A stretch of DNA of 37,609 nucleotides from Psychrobacter sp. JCM 18901 (GCF_000586435.1 NZ_BAWH01000027.1:1-37609), one strand, 5' to 3'; shown: positions 20,602 to 30,733, counted from the stretch's first letter. Notes: a model not told the origin generated them from the letters alone. Made by a program: numbers and translations.

Positions 20602-21285
20602 ATGGATATCGTTTTGGCATCTGGCTCTCCGCGTCGTCGTGAGCTACTAGAAAGAGCGCAATTAGATTTTACTATCTTAAGTATAGATATCGATGAGACG
20701 CCGTTGGATAATGAGTCGCCAACAGACTATATCGAACGCATGGTCGCAACCAAAGCCGATGCCGCGATACAACAATTAAGCGACACCTCTCAAGTAAATC
20801 ACGATAGCCTTACCTCACCGTTTATTATTTTGACTTCTGATACCATCGGTGTACTGTCGGATGGTAAGACAGTATTGGTCAAACCCGTCAATCGCGAGCA
20901 CGCATATAGTATGTGGCAGCGTATGTCTGATAACGTCCACGAAGTATGGACTGCCGTTCAAGCGACTCAAGTACAGCTATTGCCCAAAGTAGAACGAAGC
21001 CCCTCAGAACCTACACAGTGCTTGCAAATTATCAACCAACAGCGAATTACTGAGCGTACGGAAGTGACTTTTATACCTCTGACGACACAGATGATGAGCG
21101 ACTATTGGGACAGTGGCGAACCCGCTGATAAAGCTGGTGGATATGGCATTCAAGGACTGGGTGCGGCATGGGTCAGTCGTATTAATGGTAGCTACACCAA
21201 TGTCGTTGGTCTGCCACTGGCACAAACACTGGCACTAATCAAAGAAATGACAGAAGGCAGTATGGACACAGTCAACCCGTTATAA
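20602..21285 (+). CDS. maf: Maf-family nucleoside triphosphate pyrophosphatase
   Basis: 227 residues from ATG 20602, chosen because Maf proteins begin at (M)xIxLASGSPRR; an ATG 15 bases upstream would add MKRIS. Maf hydrolyses non-canonical or dTTP/UTP-type nucleotides to the monophosphate. Motifs: LASGSPRRRELL, ILTSDTIGVL with the catalytic Asp, LVKPVNREHAYSMWQRMS, and SGEPADKAGGYGIQGLGA then GSYTNVVGLPL. A gap-filling stretch around VQLLPKVERSPSEPTQ makes it longer than the E. coli protein (197). It is downstream of mreD and upstream of rng, a common arrangement. Confidence 0.93.
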   Translation: MDIVLASGSPRRRELLERAQLDFTILSIDIDETPLDNESPTDYIERMVATKADAAIQQLSDTSQVNHDSLTSPFIILTSDTIGVLSDGKTVLVKPVNREHAYSMWQRMSDNVHEVWTAVQATQVQLLPKVERSPSEPTQCLQIINQQRITERTEVTFIPLTTQMMSDYWDSGEPADKAGGYGIQGLGAAWVSRINGSYTNVVGLPLAQTLALIKEMTEGSMDTVNPL

Positions 21286-21406
21286 TGGGATATGCACATA
21301 ATGACACGGTAGGGTAATGGGCAAGAGCAAGTCGCATTTGTTACACTGTCAATCTAATAGGCGATGACCGTCTAATAAGAAAGCTGAGAGATAAGAGAAA
21401 AAAACT

Positions 21407-22942
21407 ATGTCCGAAGAGCTGCTGATTAATATTAGTCCAATGGAATCCCGTGTTGCGGTTTTAGACAATGGTATTTTGGGCGAGATTTATATTGAACGAC
21501 ATCACAAACTGGGGTTGGTCGGCAATATCTATCTGGGGACGGTCGTACGTGTCCTTCCTGGTATGCAGGCAGCCTTCGTAGATATTGGTCAATCACGGAC
21601 CGCATTTCTACATGTCAACGATATGCAGCGTGAACCACGCCCCGTTGCAGAAAAAAACAAAGCGGCTAAGGCCACTAAGCACGAGATAAATGAGGACGAT
21701 GCGACTACCAATGCTGCTGCTGATAGCTTGGCTGTGACACCGCCTATTGTCAGTGCGCAAAGCACAGAAATAGTACCAGCGTCTAAAACATTGATTCAGC
21801 ATCGTCTGCATGAAAGTCAGCGTATTCTGGTACAGGTAACCAAAGATCAGTTAGGAAGCAAAGGTGCTCGTCTAACGACCAATATCTCACTACCATCACG
21901 TTATCTAGTATATTTGCCATCGAGTGATCATATTGGCATATCGCAGCGTATCGATGGTGAAGAAGAGCGTAGCCGATTAAAGACTGAGCTTAGTAGCCTG
22001 ATGCAGACGGTCAATCTAAAAGGTGGACTGATTGCCCGTACTGCAGCCGAACGCGTTCCTGTCGATAAGCTAGAAGAGGACATTTACTACCTATTGCAGC
22101 TGTGGCGTACTATCTGTGCTCGTCGTCAAGAGATTAATCATCATCAGAGCTCAGAGCTGATCTATCAAGAACTGTCATTACCATTACGTTCTATCCGTGA
22201 CTTGGTTCACGCTGATACCGAAAAAGTCATCATTGATAATACGCAGATTTATGAGCAAGTCAGATATTTTGCCAAAGAGTTTGTTCCATTCGTCTATGAC
22301 CGAATCGTGCATTATACCGCTGAGCAGTCGCTATTCGATGTACACCGTGTAGAAGATGACTTACGTGACGCACTAAAGCGCCGTGTCGATCTAAAGTCTG
22401 GCGGTTATCTGATTATCGATCAGACCGAAGCTATGACGACGATTGATGTTAATACAGGTTCTTTTGTAGGCGGTCGCTCACTAGAGGATACGGTTTATAA
22501 AACTAATCTAGAAGCCACACATGCTATCGCTCGACAGTTGCGCTTACGTAATCTAGGCGGCATTATTATTCTAGATTTTATCGATATGCTTGAGCAACAG
22601 CATAAAGATGACGTGCTAGAGAGCTTGCAGGCGCAGCTTACTCAAGATTATGCAAAAACCAAGATTACGCAGGTCAGTGAGCTTGGACTAGTAGAGATGA
22701 CACGCAAGCGCACGCGTGAATCATTGGGTCAGCAGCTTTGTGAGCCGTGCTCAACTTGTCAAGGACGAGGGTTTGTCAAGACGGCAGAGACCGTTTGCTT
22801 TGAAATTTTTCGTGAGATTATGCGCTGCGCCCGCACTTATAATTCTCCCAAAAAGTTCACAGTGGTGGCTCATGCGGCAGTCATTGATTTACTGCTTACA
22901 ACAGAGTCAGACACAGTAGCCGATTTAGAGTATCTACTGTAG
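21407..22942 (+). CDS. rng: Ribonuclease G
   Basis: 511 residues, intact. An RNase E/G-family endoribonuclease that matures 16S rRNA 5' ends and degrades mRNA. An S1 domain near residues 38-130 (GNIYLGTVVRVLPGMQAAFVDIG ... FLH), the catalytic DNase I-like domain with its metal-binding Asp (TIDVNTG and IIILDFIDM), and the Zn-link cysteines CEPCSTCQGRG. About 45 low-complexity residues (AEKNKAAKATKHEINEDD ... ASKTLIQ) interrupt the S1 domain after FLHVNDM. They are longer than in E. coli and probably form a surface loop. The start has only a weak AGAGA-type ribosome site. Stop is TAG. Confidence 0.95.
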   Translation: MSEELLINISPMESRVAVLDNGILGEIYIERHHKLGLVGNIYLGTVVRVLPGMQAAFVDIGQSRTAFLHVNDMQREPRPVAEKNKAAKATKHEINEDDATTNAAADSLAVTPPIVSAQSTEIVPASKTLIQHRLHESQRILVQVTKDQLGSKGARLTTNISLPSRYLVYLPSSDHIGISQRIDGEEERSRLKTELSSLMQTVNLKGGLIARTAAERVPVDKLEEDIYYLLQLWRTICARRQEINHHQSSELIYQELSLPLRSIRDLVHADTEKVIIDNTQIYEQVRYFAKEFVPFVYDRIVHYTAEQSLFDVHRVEDDLRDALKRRVDLKSGGYLIIDQTEAMTTIDVNTGSFVGGRSLEDTVYKTNLEATHAIARQLRLRNLGGIIILDFIDMLEQQHKDDVLESLQAQLTQDYAKTKITQVSELGLVEMTRKRTRESLGQQLCEPCSTCQGRGFVKTAETVCFEIFREIMRCARTYNSPKKFTVVAHAAVIDLLLTTESDTVADLEYLL

Positions 22943-23416
22943 AGTCATTACTTTTGATGTAGAGAATCTATACACTCAAGAGCAGTATGATATTGTTTTA
23001 GATTAATATTATTTAAAACAAATAATAATTTTAGATGAAAATATTCGTGTGATTAGTAGCCAGTATAAGATGGAACATCTCTAATGAGACTAGAGATTGC
23101 TCTTGCAATACCTAAAATACTATGTATAATATACACCACTGAATTATATATGCGCAGCTGAATAAAAAAAGCTGGCGCTATGACAGCTAGAGCATCGTTT
23201 CTAGCACTATTTCATTATGCCTTTGCTACTTTCCAATTAATAGGAGGGTCGGCGGGGCTTTAAACTATTTTGCTTTTGGCACGCTATAAGTTCGGATAAA
23301 GAACTCATTCTGGTTAAGAACAGAAGGCCGCTTTAAGTGAATATTTAACCAAACTGCTTTTGATCATGGTCTTGCGACGCAAGAATGACAAAGGCACATA
23401 TTAGGAGCTTGCTGGC
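22943..23416. other. Intergenic region and long leader upstream of the S10 operon
   Basis: About 470 bases without a gene. It holds the likely S10 promoter (23103-23130) and then roughly 280 bases of leader, which would be the place for L4-type autoregulation. A weak 6-bp hairpin (GCTAGA/TCTAGC) near 23186-23205 is not convincing as a terminator. Confidence 0.5.
23103..23130 (+). promoter_or_regulatory. Candidate S10 operon promoter
   Basis: TTGCAA (23103-23108), a 16-base spacer and a perfect TATAAT (23125-23130), about 285 bases before rpsJ. Confidence 0.55.
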
Positions 23417-23728
23417 ATGGCTAACCAGAGAATCCGTATCCGTCTTAAGTCTTTTGATCATCGTCTGATTGATCAATCTGCACAAGAGATTGTTGATACT
23501 GCAAAGCGCACCGGTGCGCAAGTTTGTGGTCCTGTACCGTTGCCGACTCGCATTGAGCGCTTCAACGTTCTAACCTCACCACACGTTAACAAAGACGCTC
23601 GTGACCAGTACGAAATCCGTACTCATAAGCGTATGGTTGATATCGTTCAGCCAACTGACAAAACTGTGGATGCGCTAATGAAATTAGATTTAGCGGCGGG
23701 TGTTGACGTTCAAATTGCTTTGGGTTAA
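23417..23728 (+). CDS. rpsJ: 30S ribosomal protein S10
   Basis: 103 residues, intact, standard length. It starts [20 protein letters not shown] and carries [21 protein letters not shown], the loop that docks in the 30S head, and the [11 protein letters not shown] motif. It is also NusE, the transcription antitermination factor. It is the first gene of the S10 cluster, with AGGAG about 9 bases upstream of the ATG and rplC 49 bases downstream. Confidence 0.98.
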   Translation: MANQRIRIRLKSFDHRLIDQSAQEIVDTAKRTGAQVCGPVPLPTRIERFNVLTSPHVNKDARDQYEIRTHKRMVDIVQPTDKTVDALMKLDLAAGVDVQIALG

Positions 23729-23777
23729 TGCACATTAAACACCCAACCCATTAATATAAGATATAAAGAGGTCTAAA

Positions 23778-24417
23778 ATGGCGATCGGTTTAGTCGGTAA
23801 AAAGTGCGGCATGACCCGTGTCTTCACTGAAACAGGCGCATCTATCCCTGTAACAGTTGTTGAGGTCGATGCAAACCGCATTACTCAAGTAAAAAAATAC
23901 TGATGTAGATGGTTATCAAGCCATCCAAATTACCACAGGTACTCGTCGTGACAGCCGCGTAACAGCTGCACAAAAGGGTCACTTCGCTAAAGCTGGTGTT
24001 AAAGCTGGCCGTGGTGTTTGGGAATTCCGTGCCAACGAAAGCGATCTTGAAGGTCGTGAGATTGGCGGCGAGATTCTAGCTGACTTGTTCGAACAAGGTC
24101 AGATGGTTGATGTGACAGGACAGAGCAAAGGTAAAGGTTTCCAAGGCCCTGTTAAGCGTCACAACTTTAGTATGCAAGATGCTACTCATGGTAACTCAGT
24201 GTCTCATCGTGCGCATGGTTCAACTGGTCAAAACCAGTCACCAGGTAAAGTATTCAAAGGCAAGAAGATGGCGGGTCAGATGGGTAACAAACGTGTTACC
24301 GTTCAGGGCCTAGAAGTGATTTCGGTTGATGCCGAAAAAGGGTTACTTGTCATCAAGGGTGCTATCCCAGGTGCCACCGGTGGCGATGTTATCGTACGTC
24401 CGTCAGTCAAAGCCTAA
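23778..24417 (+). CDS. rplC: 50S ribosomal protein L3, frameshifted
   Basis: Large-subunit protein near the peptidyl-transferase centre. It starts [16 protein letters not shown]; the C-terminal part has [20 protein letters not shown] and ends VIVRPSVKA. Seven A at 23891-23897 should be six, restoring [17 protein letters not shown] and a 212-residue protein, typical for L3. The break is almost certainly a sequence error, as the gene is essential. AGAGG lies seven bases upstream of the ATG. Confidence 0.97.
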
Positions 24418-24431
24418 GCAAGGGGATTAAC

Positions 24432-25035
24432 GTGGATTTAAAAACAGTTACAGGTGCGGCGGTTGAGCTTTCTGATACGGCATTTGGTCGTGAATTCAAC
24501 GAAGCACTAGTGCATCAAGTCGTCACCGCTTATTTAGCTGGTGCTCGCCAAGGTACACGCGCACAAAAAAACACGTGCCGAAGTTTCTGGCGGTGGTATT
24601 AAGCCATGGCGCCAAAAAGGTACTGGTCGCGCTCGTGCGGGTTCTATTCGTAGCCCAATCTGGCGTTCAGGTGGTCGTGCATTCGCTGCAAAACCACAAG
24701 ATTGGTCACAGAAAGTAAACCGTAAAATGTATCGCGGTGCGATGCAGTGCATCCTAGCAGAATTGATTCGTCAAGAGCGTCTGATTTTGGTAGAAGAGTT
24801 GAGCGTTTCTGGGCCGAAAACCAAAGAACTGATTGCTAAGTTAAACGATTTGAATGCACCTCGTGCACTAATCGTTACTAAAGAAGTTGATGAAAACTTA
24901 TACTTAGCTGCTCGCAACATTCCACACGTCAATGTACTTGGTACAAATGAAGTGGACCCAGTGAGCTTGATCGCATTTGATAAAGTGATCATGTCAGTTG
25001 AAGCTGCGAAACAATTTGAGGAAGCACTAGCATGA
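24432..25035 (+). CDS. rplD: 50S ribosomal protein L4, frameshifted
   Basis: L4 lines the exit tunnel and in gammaproteobacteria represses its own operon. The start is GTG 24432 ([19 protein letters not shown]) with AGGGG seven bases upstream. The conserved loop [19 protein letters not shown] and [10 protein letters not shown] are clear. Seven A at 24565-24571 should be six ([14 protein letters not shown]), giving 200 residues. The stop overlaps the rplW start by 4 bases (ATGA). Confidence 0.97.
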
Positions 25036-25383
25036 ATAACGCAAGACTTTATCAGGTCTTAAGAGGGCCTGTATTCTCAGAAAAATCTCAAATGCTTGGC
25101 GACTCACTTGGTGTGCAGGTATTTAAAATTGATTCTAATGCTACTAAGCTTGAAGTCAAGAAAGCAGTTGAGTTGATGTTTGAAGGTGTTGAAGTTACTA
25201 AAGTAAACACTTTGAATGTTAAAGGTAAGACAAAGCGTTTTGGTAAAAGCATCGGCCGTCGTAACGACTACAAAAAAAGCCTATGTTACCTTAAAAGCTG
25301 GTCAAGATGTACAAATGGCTGATGCTGGTGAAGAAGTAGCGAATACTACTGATTCTACTAGTGAAACAGCGAATAACGAATAA
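25032..25383 (+). CDS. rplW: 50S ribosomal protein L23, frameshifted
   Basis: Tunnel-exit protein that binds signal recognition particle and trigger factor. It starts [20 protein letters not shown] and has the [17 protein letters not shown] core. Seven A at 25272-25278 should be six, giving [20 protein letters not shown] and an acidic tail [20 protein letters not shown]. Repaired length is 116 residues, longer than the roughly 100 of E. coli because of that tail. Confidence 0.96.
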
Positions 25384-25394
25384 GGATTACACTC

Positions 25395-26221
25395 ATGCCT
25401 ATCGTAAGAGCAAAGCCAACATCACCAGGCCGTCGTTTTGTTGAAAAAGTAGTGCATCCACACCTGTACAAAGGTCGTCCGTTTGCAGCACTTCTAGAAT
25501 CAAAAAGCAAGTCAGGTGGTCGTAACAATAATGGCCGCATTACTACTCGTCACATTGGCGGTGGTCATAAGCAACATTATCGCATTATCGATTTCAAACG
25601 TACTAAAGACAATATCCCAGCAACGGTAGAGCGTATTGAATACGATCCTAACCGTACTGCTCATATTGCTCTACTTAAGTATGCTGATGGCGAACGTCGT
25701 TACATTATCGCTGCTAAGAAACAAGTAGTTGGTGATACAGTAATGTCAGGCGAGACTTCTCCAATTCGTCCAGGTAACTGCTTACCGCTAAAAACATCCC
25801 ATTGGGTACTGTGATTCACAATATCGAACTTAAAATCGGTAAAGGTGCACAGATGGCTCGTTCTGCGGGTGCTAGCGTTCAGTTACTAGGTCGTGACGGT
25901 GTTTATGCTATTCTACGTATGCGTTCTGGCGAAACTCGCCGTGTACACGTAAATTGCCGCGCTGTTATTGGTGAAGTTTCTAACACTGAAAACAACTTGA
26001 AATCACTTGGTAAAGCCGGTGCTTCACGTTGGCGTGGTGTTCGTCCTTCTGTTCGTGGTGTCGCTATGAACCCGGTTGATCACCCACACGGTGGTGGTGA
26101 AGGTCGTAACAAAGGTCGCCATCCAACCAGCCCTTGGGGTCAGAAGTCTAAAGGACTTAAAACGCGTCACAATAAGCGTACTGACAACATGATCATCCGC
26201 CGTCGCGCCAAGAAGAAATAA
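25395..26221 (+). CDS. rplB: 50S ribosomal protein L2, frameshifted
   Basis: One of the proteins closest to the peptidyl-transferase centre. It starts [19 protein letters not shown]; the catalytic-loop stretch [20 protein letters not shown] is intact. Five A at 25790-25794 should be six: reading six restores [18 protein letters not shown] and 275 residues. This is a deletion, opposite in sign to most breaks here. A sequence error is the likely cause. Confidence 0.97.
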
Positions 26222-26233
26222 AGGAAGAATTTC

Positions 26234-26512
26234 ATGCCTCGTTCATTGAAAAAAAAGGTCCATTCATAGACGCGCACTTGTTTGCTAAAGTTGAGAATGC
26301 ATTAGACACCAACTCACGCAAGCCAATTAAGACTTGGTCGCGCCGCTCGATGATTCTGCCACAAATGGTTGGCCTAACTTTATCTGTTCACAACGGCCGT
26401 ACTCATGTACCGGTTATCGTGAGCGAGCAGATGGTTGGTCATAAACTAGGTGAATTTGCCCCGACTCGTACGTATCGTGGTCACGGCATTGACAAAAAAA
26501 GCTAAGAGATAA
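26234..26512 (+). CDS. rpsS: 30S ribosomal protein S19, two frameshifts
   Basis: Head protein of the 30S subunit that pairs with S13. Expected start is [19 protein letters not shown]. The run of eight A at 26249-26256 should be six, so two bases are extra, and seven A at 26494-26500 should be six, restoring the end GIDKKAKR. With both repaired it has 91 residues, the family length, with [20 protein letters not shown] and TRTYRGHG intact. The ATG has AAGGAAG upstream. Confidence 0.95.
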
Positions 26513-26522
26513 GGTGCTTACC

Positions 26523-26853
26523 ATGGAAGTAACTGCAAAATTACGCGGTGCCGCCATATCGGCACAAAAAGTTAGACTCGTTGCTGATGAAGTTCGTGGC
26601 AAATCTATTGAGCGTGCTTTGGATATCCTAACGTATAGCAATAAAAAAAGGCGCTGTGTTTGTTAAGAAATGCCTTAACTCAGCCATCGCCAATGCCGAA
26701 CATAATCACGGCTTAGATATTGACGACCTAAAAGTCGCTACTATCTATGTTGATGAAGGCATTACGCTAAAACGTATCCTACCACGTGCCAAAGGCCGTG
26801 CTGATCGTATCAGCAAGCGTACTTGTCACATCACTATAAAGGTAGGAGAATAA
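26523..26853 (+). CDS. rplV: 50S ribosomal protein L22, frameshifted
   Basis: Tunnel-wall protein next to L4. It starts [20 protein letters not shown] and ends [15 protein letters not shown], with the extended loop [13 protein letters not shown]. Seven A at 26643-26649 should be six, giving [19 protein letters not shown] and 109 residues. The break is probably a sequence error. Confidence 0.97.
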
Positions 26854-26856
26854 GTT

Positions 26857-27580
26857 ATGGGTCAAAAAGTACATCCAATCGGAATTCGTCTTGGTGTTGT
26901 AAAAAAAGCATAACGCAAACTGGTATGCTAACCCTAAACAATACTCAGAATACCTAATCAACGACATTCAAGTTCGTGAATATCTACGCAAAAAGCTAGA
27001 CAACGCTATGATCAGCAACATCATGATCGAGCGTCCTACTGGCGCTGCTAAGATTACCATCGCCACTGCGCGTCCTGGTATTGTTATCGGTAAGAAAGGC
27101 GAAGATATCGAAAGACTTCAAAAAGAATTGACCAAAATTATGGGCGTGCCTGCTCAGGTCAACATTGAAGAAATCACGTCACCTGACCTTGATGCACGTT
27201 TGGTAGCAGACGGCATCGGTAGCCAGCTTGAGCGTCGTGTTATGTTCCGTCGTGCGATGAAACGCGCGGTACAGAACAGCATGCGTTCTGGTGCTAAAGG
27301 TATCAAGGTTGAGCTGTCTGGCCGTCTAGGCGGTGCTGAGATTGCTCGTAGTGAATGGTACCGTGAAGGTCGTGTGCCATTGCATACACTCCGTGCTGAT
27401 ATTGACTACTCGTCAATTCGTGCAGAGACAACTTACGGCACCATCGGTGTTAAAGTTTGGATTTTCCGTGGCGAAATCCTTGACGGTATGAACAGTGTAT
27501 ATAATCCCGTCAAAGAAGAGCAGACTCGTGCGCCAAAACGCCGTGGTCGTGGAAACCGTCGAAACTCAGACAGAGGTTAA
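26857..27580 (+). CDS. rpsC: 30S ribosomal protein S3, frameshifted
   Basis: mRNA-entry protein with helicase-like activity. It starts [15 protein letters not shown]. The KH domain carries [18 protein letters not shown]; the C-terminal domain has [19 protein letters not shown]. Seven A at 26901-26907 should be six ([16 protein letters not shown]), giving 240 residues. Basic C-terminal tail [21 protein letters not shown] lies upstream of the ATG, just after rplV. Confidence 0.97.
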
Positions 27581-27583
27581 ACT

Positions 27584-27997
27584 ATGTTACAGCCAAAACG
27601 TACCAAGTTTCGTAAAATGCACAAAGGTCGTAACACTGGGCTAGCTCATCGTGGAAGCACCGTTGCATTCGGACAAATTGGTCTAAAATCATTGACGCGT
27701 GGTCGTATGACAGCTCGTCAAATCGAAGCAGCACGTCGTACCATCACTCGTAAAATTAAGCGTGGCGGTAAGATTTGGATTCGTGTATTCCCTGACAAAC
27801 CGATTACTAATAAACCATTAGAAGTACGTATGGGTAAAGGTAAAGGTCCAGTAGAATATTGGGTATGCGAAATCAAACCTGGTAAAGTGCTATATGAAAT
27901 TGAAGGGGTACCAGAAGAGCTTGCACGTGAAGCTTTCACGCTTGCTGCAGCAAAACTGCCCTTTAAAACTACCATTGTTAAGCGGACGATAATGTAA
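27584..27997 (+). CDS. rplP: 50S ribosomal protein L16
   Basis: 137 residues, intact. It starts [20 protein letters not shown] and has the conserved RPDKP-like loop as [20 protein letters not shown], which contacts tRNA at the A site. The stop shares a base with the rpmC ATG (TAATG). It contains no A6 run, consistent with it being unbroken. Confidence 0.98.
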   Translation: MLQPKRTKFRKMHKGRNTGLAHRGSTVAFGQIGLKSLTRGRMTARQIEAARRTITRKIKRGGKIWIRVFPDKPITNKPLEVRMGKGKGPVEYWVCEIKPGKVLYEIEGVPEELAREAFTLAAAKLPFKTTIVKRTIM

Positions 27998-28194
27998 TGA
28001 AGATCAGTGAATTACGTGATAAATCATTAGAAGAACTGACCCAGTTACTTGATGAAAAGCAACTTGATGCTTTCCGTATTCGTATGGCTAAAGCAACTGG
28101 TCAGTTGGGTAATACCCATGAAGTACGTGACAATCGTCGCACGATTGCTCAGCTTCAGACTTTGATTAACGAGAAACAACGAGGCGACTCATGA
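27997..28194 (+). CDS. rpmC: 50S ribosomal protein L29
   Basis: 65 residues, intact. It starts [20 protein letters not shown], and has the family's two-helix hairpin and [20 protein letters not shown]. Located at the tunnel exit with L23. The stop overlaps the rpsQ start by 4 bases. Confidence 0.97.
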   Translation: MKISELRDKSLEELTQLLDEKQLDAFRIRMAKATGQLGNTHEVRDNRRTIAQLQTLINEKQRGDS

Positions 28195-28466
28195 GCGATA
28201 ACAATCAAACAACTACCAATGCTAGCGTATTGACAGGTCGAGTTGTTAGCGACAAGATGGATAAGTCCATCACAGTTTTGATTGAGCGTCTGGTTCGTCA
28301 TCCTTTGTATGGCAAGCAGCTTCGTCGTTCTACAAAAATCAAAGCACATGATGAGAATAATGTTTGCCAACAAGGCGATCTTGTCCGTATCAAAGAAACG
28401 CGTCCAATCTCAAAAACCAAGTCTTGGACTTTGGTTGATGTGGTTGAAAAAGTAGAAAAAATCTAA
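28191..28466 (+). CDS. rpsQ: 30S ribosomal protein S17
   Basis: 91 residues, intact. An early-assembly 16S-binding protein with an OB fold. [20 protein letters not shown] and [21 protein letters not shown] are diagnostic. The C-terminal EKVEKI crosses a run of exactly six A (28456-28461) that is correctly six, which shows not every A6 is affected. It is the last gene of the S10 cluster here. Confidence 0.97.
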   Translation: MSDNNQTTTNASVLTGRVVSDKMDKSITVLIERLVRHPLYGKQLRRSTKIKAHDENNVCQQGDLVRIKETRPISKTKSWTLVDVVEKVEKI

Positions 28467-28471
28467 GTAAA

Positions 28472-28500
28472 TTGCATTAAAAGCCAGAAGCTGTTAAAAT
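28472..28500 (+). promoter_or_regulatory. Promoter at the head of the spc cluster
   Basis: TTGCAT (28472-28477), a 17-base spacer and TAAAAT (28495-28500), in the 182-base gap between rpsQ and rplN. It matches the position of the spc promoter known in E. coli. The rest of the gap is a leader of about 140 bases. Confidence 0.65.
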
Positions 28501-28648
28501 AGCCGCCTTTTTAAGGATGCTGATTGCGCCGAGCGTATATCACTCACATTAAGAGTAAGTCGCGGTTATTTATATTAAAATGCCGTCTACTCATACTGTG
28601 CTAGCGGCAGCAACTGGTTTTTATTGCTCATACGTGTGGAGTAACGCT

Positions 28649-29018
28649 ATGATTCAGGTTGAGTCAATGCTGGAAGTTGCAGACAATAGCGGTGCAAGAA
28701 GAGTTCAGTGCATTAAAGTACTGGGTGGTTCTCATCGTCGTTATGCATCAGTTGGCGACATTATTAAAGTAACGGTTAAAGAAGCCATTCCGCGTGGTCG
28801 TGTTAAAAAAAGGCGACGTGATGAATGCAGTAGTTGTACGTACCAAAAAAAGGCGTTCGTCGCCTGATGGTTCTGTGTTACGTTTTGATGACAATGCTGC
28901 GGTATTGTTGAACCAAAACAAAGCGCCGATTGCAACTCGTATTTTTGGACCGGTAACTCGTGAACTACGTGGTGATCAGTTTATGAAAATTGTATCACTA
29001 GCACCAGAAGTATTGTGA
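28649..29018 (+). CDS. rplN: 50S ribosomal protein L14, three indels, two of them mutually compensating
   Basis: 122 residues after repair. The start is ATG 28649 ([20 protein letters not shown]), not the upstream in-frame ATG at 28580. Seven A at 28805-28811 should be six ([14 protein letters not shown]). Seven A at 28845-28851 should also be six, and one C is missing at 28863-28864 (CCC to CC). The last two cancel, so the stretch reads [11 protein letters not shown] where L14 everywhere has TKKGVRRPDGS. That short error would pass unnoticed in an ORF call. The end [13 protein letters not shown] ... IVSLAPEVL is normal. L14 lies at the subunit interface and binds RsfS. Confidence 0.96.
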
Positions 29019-29026
29019 GGTAATCC

Positions 29027-29345
29027 ATGTCAAAATTACGTAAAGGCGATACAGTTATCGTGATTGCTGGGAAAGACAAAGGCAAGCAAGGTACTGTACA
29101 AGCTGTAAAAAAACGATCGTATTAAAGTTGAAGGCATTAACATTGTTACCAAACATCAGAAGCCAAATCAGGCAACTGGCGTTGAAGGTGGCATTCTTAA
29201 GCAAGAAGCTTTTCTGCATATCTCAAATGTCGCAATCTTAAATGCGCAAACCCAAAAAGCAGACCGTATTACTTATCAGTTTGGCGAAGACGGCAAGAAA
29301 CAACGCGTCTATCGTTCAAGCGGTGAAGTAGTGGCGACTGCGTAA
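29027..29345 (+). CDS. rplX: 50S ribosomal protein L24, frameshifted
   Basis: Assembly initiator of the large subunit. It starts [20 protein letters not shown], with the KOW motif. Seven A at 29107-29113 should be six ([19 protein letters not shown]), giving 105 residues, with [16 protein letters not shown] intact. It starts after GAGGTAATCC and ends 20 bases before rplE. Confidence 0.96.
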
Positions 29346-29365
29346 GACACTAAGGTGTAATGGTA

Positions 29366-29902
29366 ATGGCAAGATTAAAATCTTTATATAACGATGAACT
29401 AAAGCAGCAAATCAAAGAAGAGCTTGGTTTGGCAAATGTGATGCAAGTGCCTAAAATCACTAAAATCACACTTAACATGGGTGTAGGCGGCGCGTCTCAA
29501 GACAAGAAATTGTTGGAAGGTGCTGTAGCTGATATGACCGCGATTGCTGGTCAAAAACCTGTTGTCACCAAAGCGCGTAAATCAGTTGCTGGCTTTAAGA
29601 TTCGTGAAGAATGGCCAATTGGCTGTAAAGTAACGCTACGCGGTGAGCAAATGTACGAATTTTTAGATCGTCTCGTTGCCATTGCAATTCCTCGTATTCG
29701 TGATTTCCGCGGTTTTTCACCTAAAGCCTTTGACGGACGTGGTAACTACTCATTGGGTATCAAAGAACAAATCGTATTCCCAGAAGTAGATTTTGACAAG
29801 ATTGATCGTATCCGTGGTATGGATGTGACAATCACTACGTCAGCTCAATCTGATGAAGAAGGTCGTGCGTTGCTTAAAGCATTCGGCTTCCCATTTAAAT
29901 AA
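29366..29902 (+). CDS. rplE: 50S ribosomal protein L5
   Basis: 178 residues, intact. It binds 5S rRNA and the P-site tRNA. ATG 29366 ([13 protein letters not shown]) is chosen over ATG 29360 because AAGGTG is 8 bases from it and only 2 from the other. Conserved stretches: [31 protein letters not shown] and [20 protein letters not shown]. Confidence 0.98.
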   Translation: MARLKSLYNDELKQQIKEELGLANVMQVPKITKITLNMGVGGASQDKKLLEGAVADMTAIAGQKPVVTKARKSVAGFKIREEWPIGCKVTLRGEQMYEFLDRLVAIAIPRIRDFRGFSPKAFDGRGNYSLGIKEQIVFPEVDFDKIDRIRGMDVTITTSAQSDEEGRALLKAFGFPFK

Positions 29903-29914
29903 GGTAAAGACGTT

Positions 29915-30221
29915 ATGGCAAAGAAGAGCATGATTAACCGCGAATTAAAGCGCGAAAAAAATGGTTGCTAAATATGCTGAAAAGCGTATCAAGCTAAAAG
30001 AAACTATCAGTGATATGACTGCAAGTGACGAAACTCGTATGGAAGCGATGTTAGAGCTACAAGCTCTTCCACGTAACTCATCACCAGTACGTCTGCGTAA
30101 TCGTTGTGCTATCACCGGTCGTCCTCACGGTTACTTCCGCAAGTTTGGCTTGTCACGCAATATGCTGCGTGAGCGTGTCATGCAAGGCGATGTGCCTGGT
30201 GTTCGTAAAGCAAGCTGGTAA
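29915..30221 (+). CDS. rpsN: 30S ribosomal protein S14, frameshifted
   Basis: Head protein of the 30S subunit. It starts [14 protein letters not shown]; seven A at 29955-29961 should be six, restoring [17 protein letters not shown] and 101 residues. The C-terminal core [20 protein letters not shown] is intact. It has the long zinc-less form (no CxxC pair). Confidence 0.96.
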
Positions 30222-30232
30222 GGAGTAACTAT

Positions 30233-30630
30233 ATGAGTATGCAAGATACCGTTGGGGATATGCTAACCCGTATCCGTAACGCACAAATGGCTAACAAAGT
30301 ATCGGTAGCAATGCCGAGCTCTAAATTACGTAAATCAATTGCTGATTTATTAGTTAGCGAAGGTTATGTGGCTAGCGCTGTTGTTGCTGAAGAAGAAAAC
30401 AACAAAGCAACCCTTACTATTGAATTGAAATATTTCGAAGGCCGTGCTGTCATCGAACTATCCAACGTTATAGCCGTCCTGGTTTACGCCAGTTCCGCGG
30501 TAAAGACGCTATCCCTACTGTTAAGCAAGGTATGGGTGTTGCTATCGTATCTACTAGCCAAGGTATCATGAGCGATCGTGCTGCACGCGCTGCTGGTATC
30601 GGTGGTGAAATCGTCGCATTTGTAGCGTAA
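30233..30630 (+). CDS. rpsH: 30S ribosomal protein S8, frameshifted
   Basis: Central-domain 16S-binding protein, and in E. coli the spc operon repressor. It starts [19 protein letters not shown] base is missing at 30456-30457 (AAA to AA); adding it restores [19 protein letters not shown] and the end [18 protein letters not shown], giving 132 residues. The site is a short run, so the error is unlike the A6-to-A7 set. A terminator-like hairpin follows before rplF. Confidence 0.95.
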
Positions 30631-30733
30631 GCTATACGACGATGAAGTCTATTTGATAGTTGTTAGGCTTCTATCGGTTGAGTAATATTAAATTATTTCG
30701 AATTGATAGATGTCTAACACAGTCAACTATGCT

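Noticed and set aside
28580..28648. Upstream extension of rplN from the ATG at 28580
   Set aside because: L14 always begins at MIQ (28649); the extension lies in the leader with no conserved sequence.
30703..30733. Promoter for rplF (TTGATA ... TATGCT)
   Set aside because: Spacer of 19-20 bases and weak -10, so not reported as a feature.
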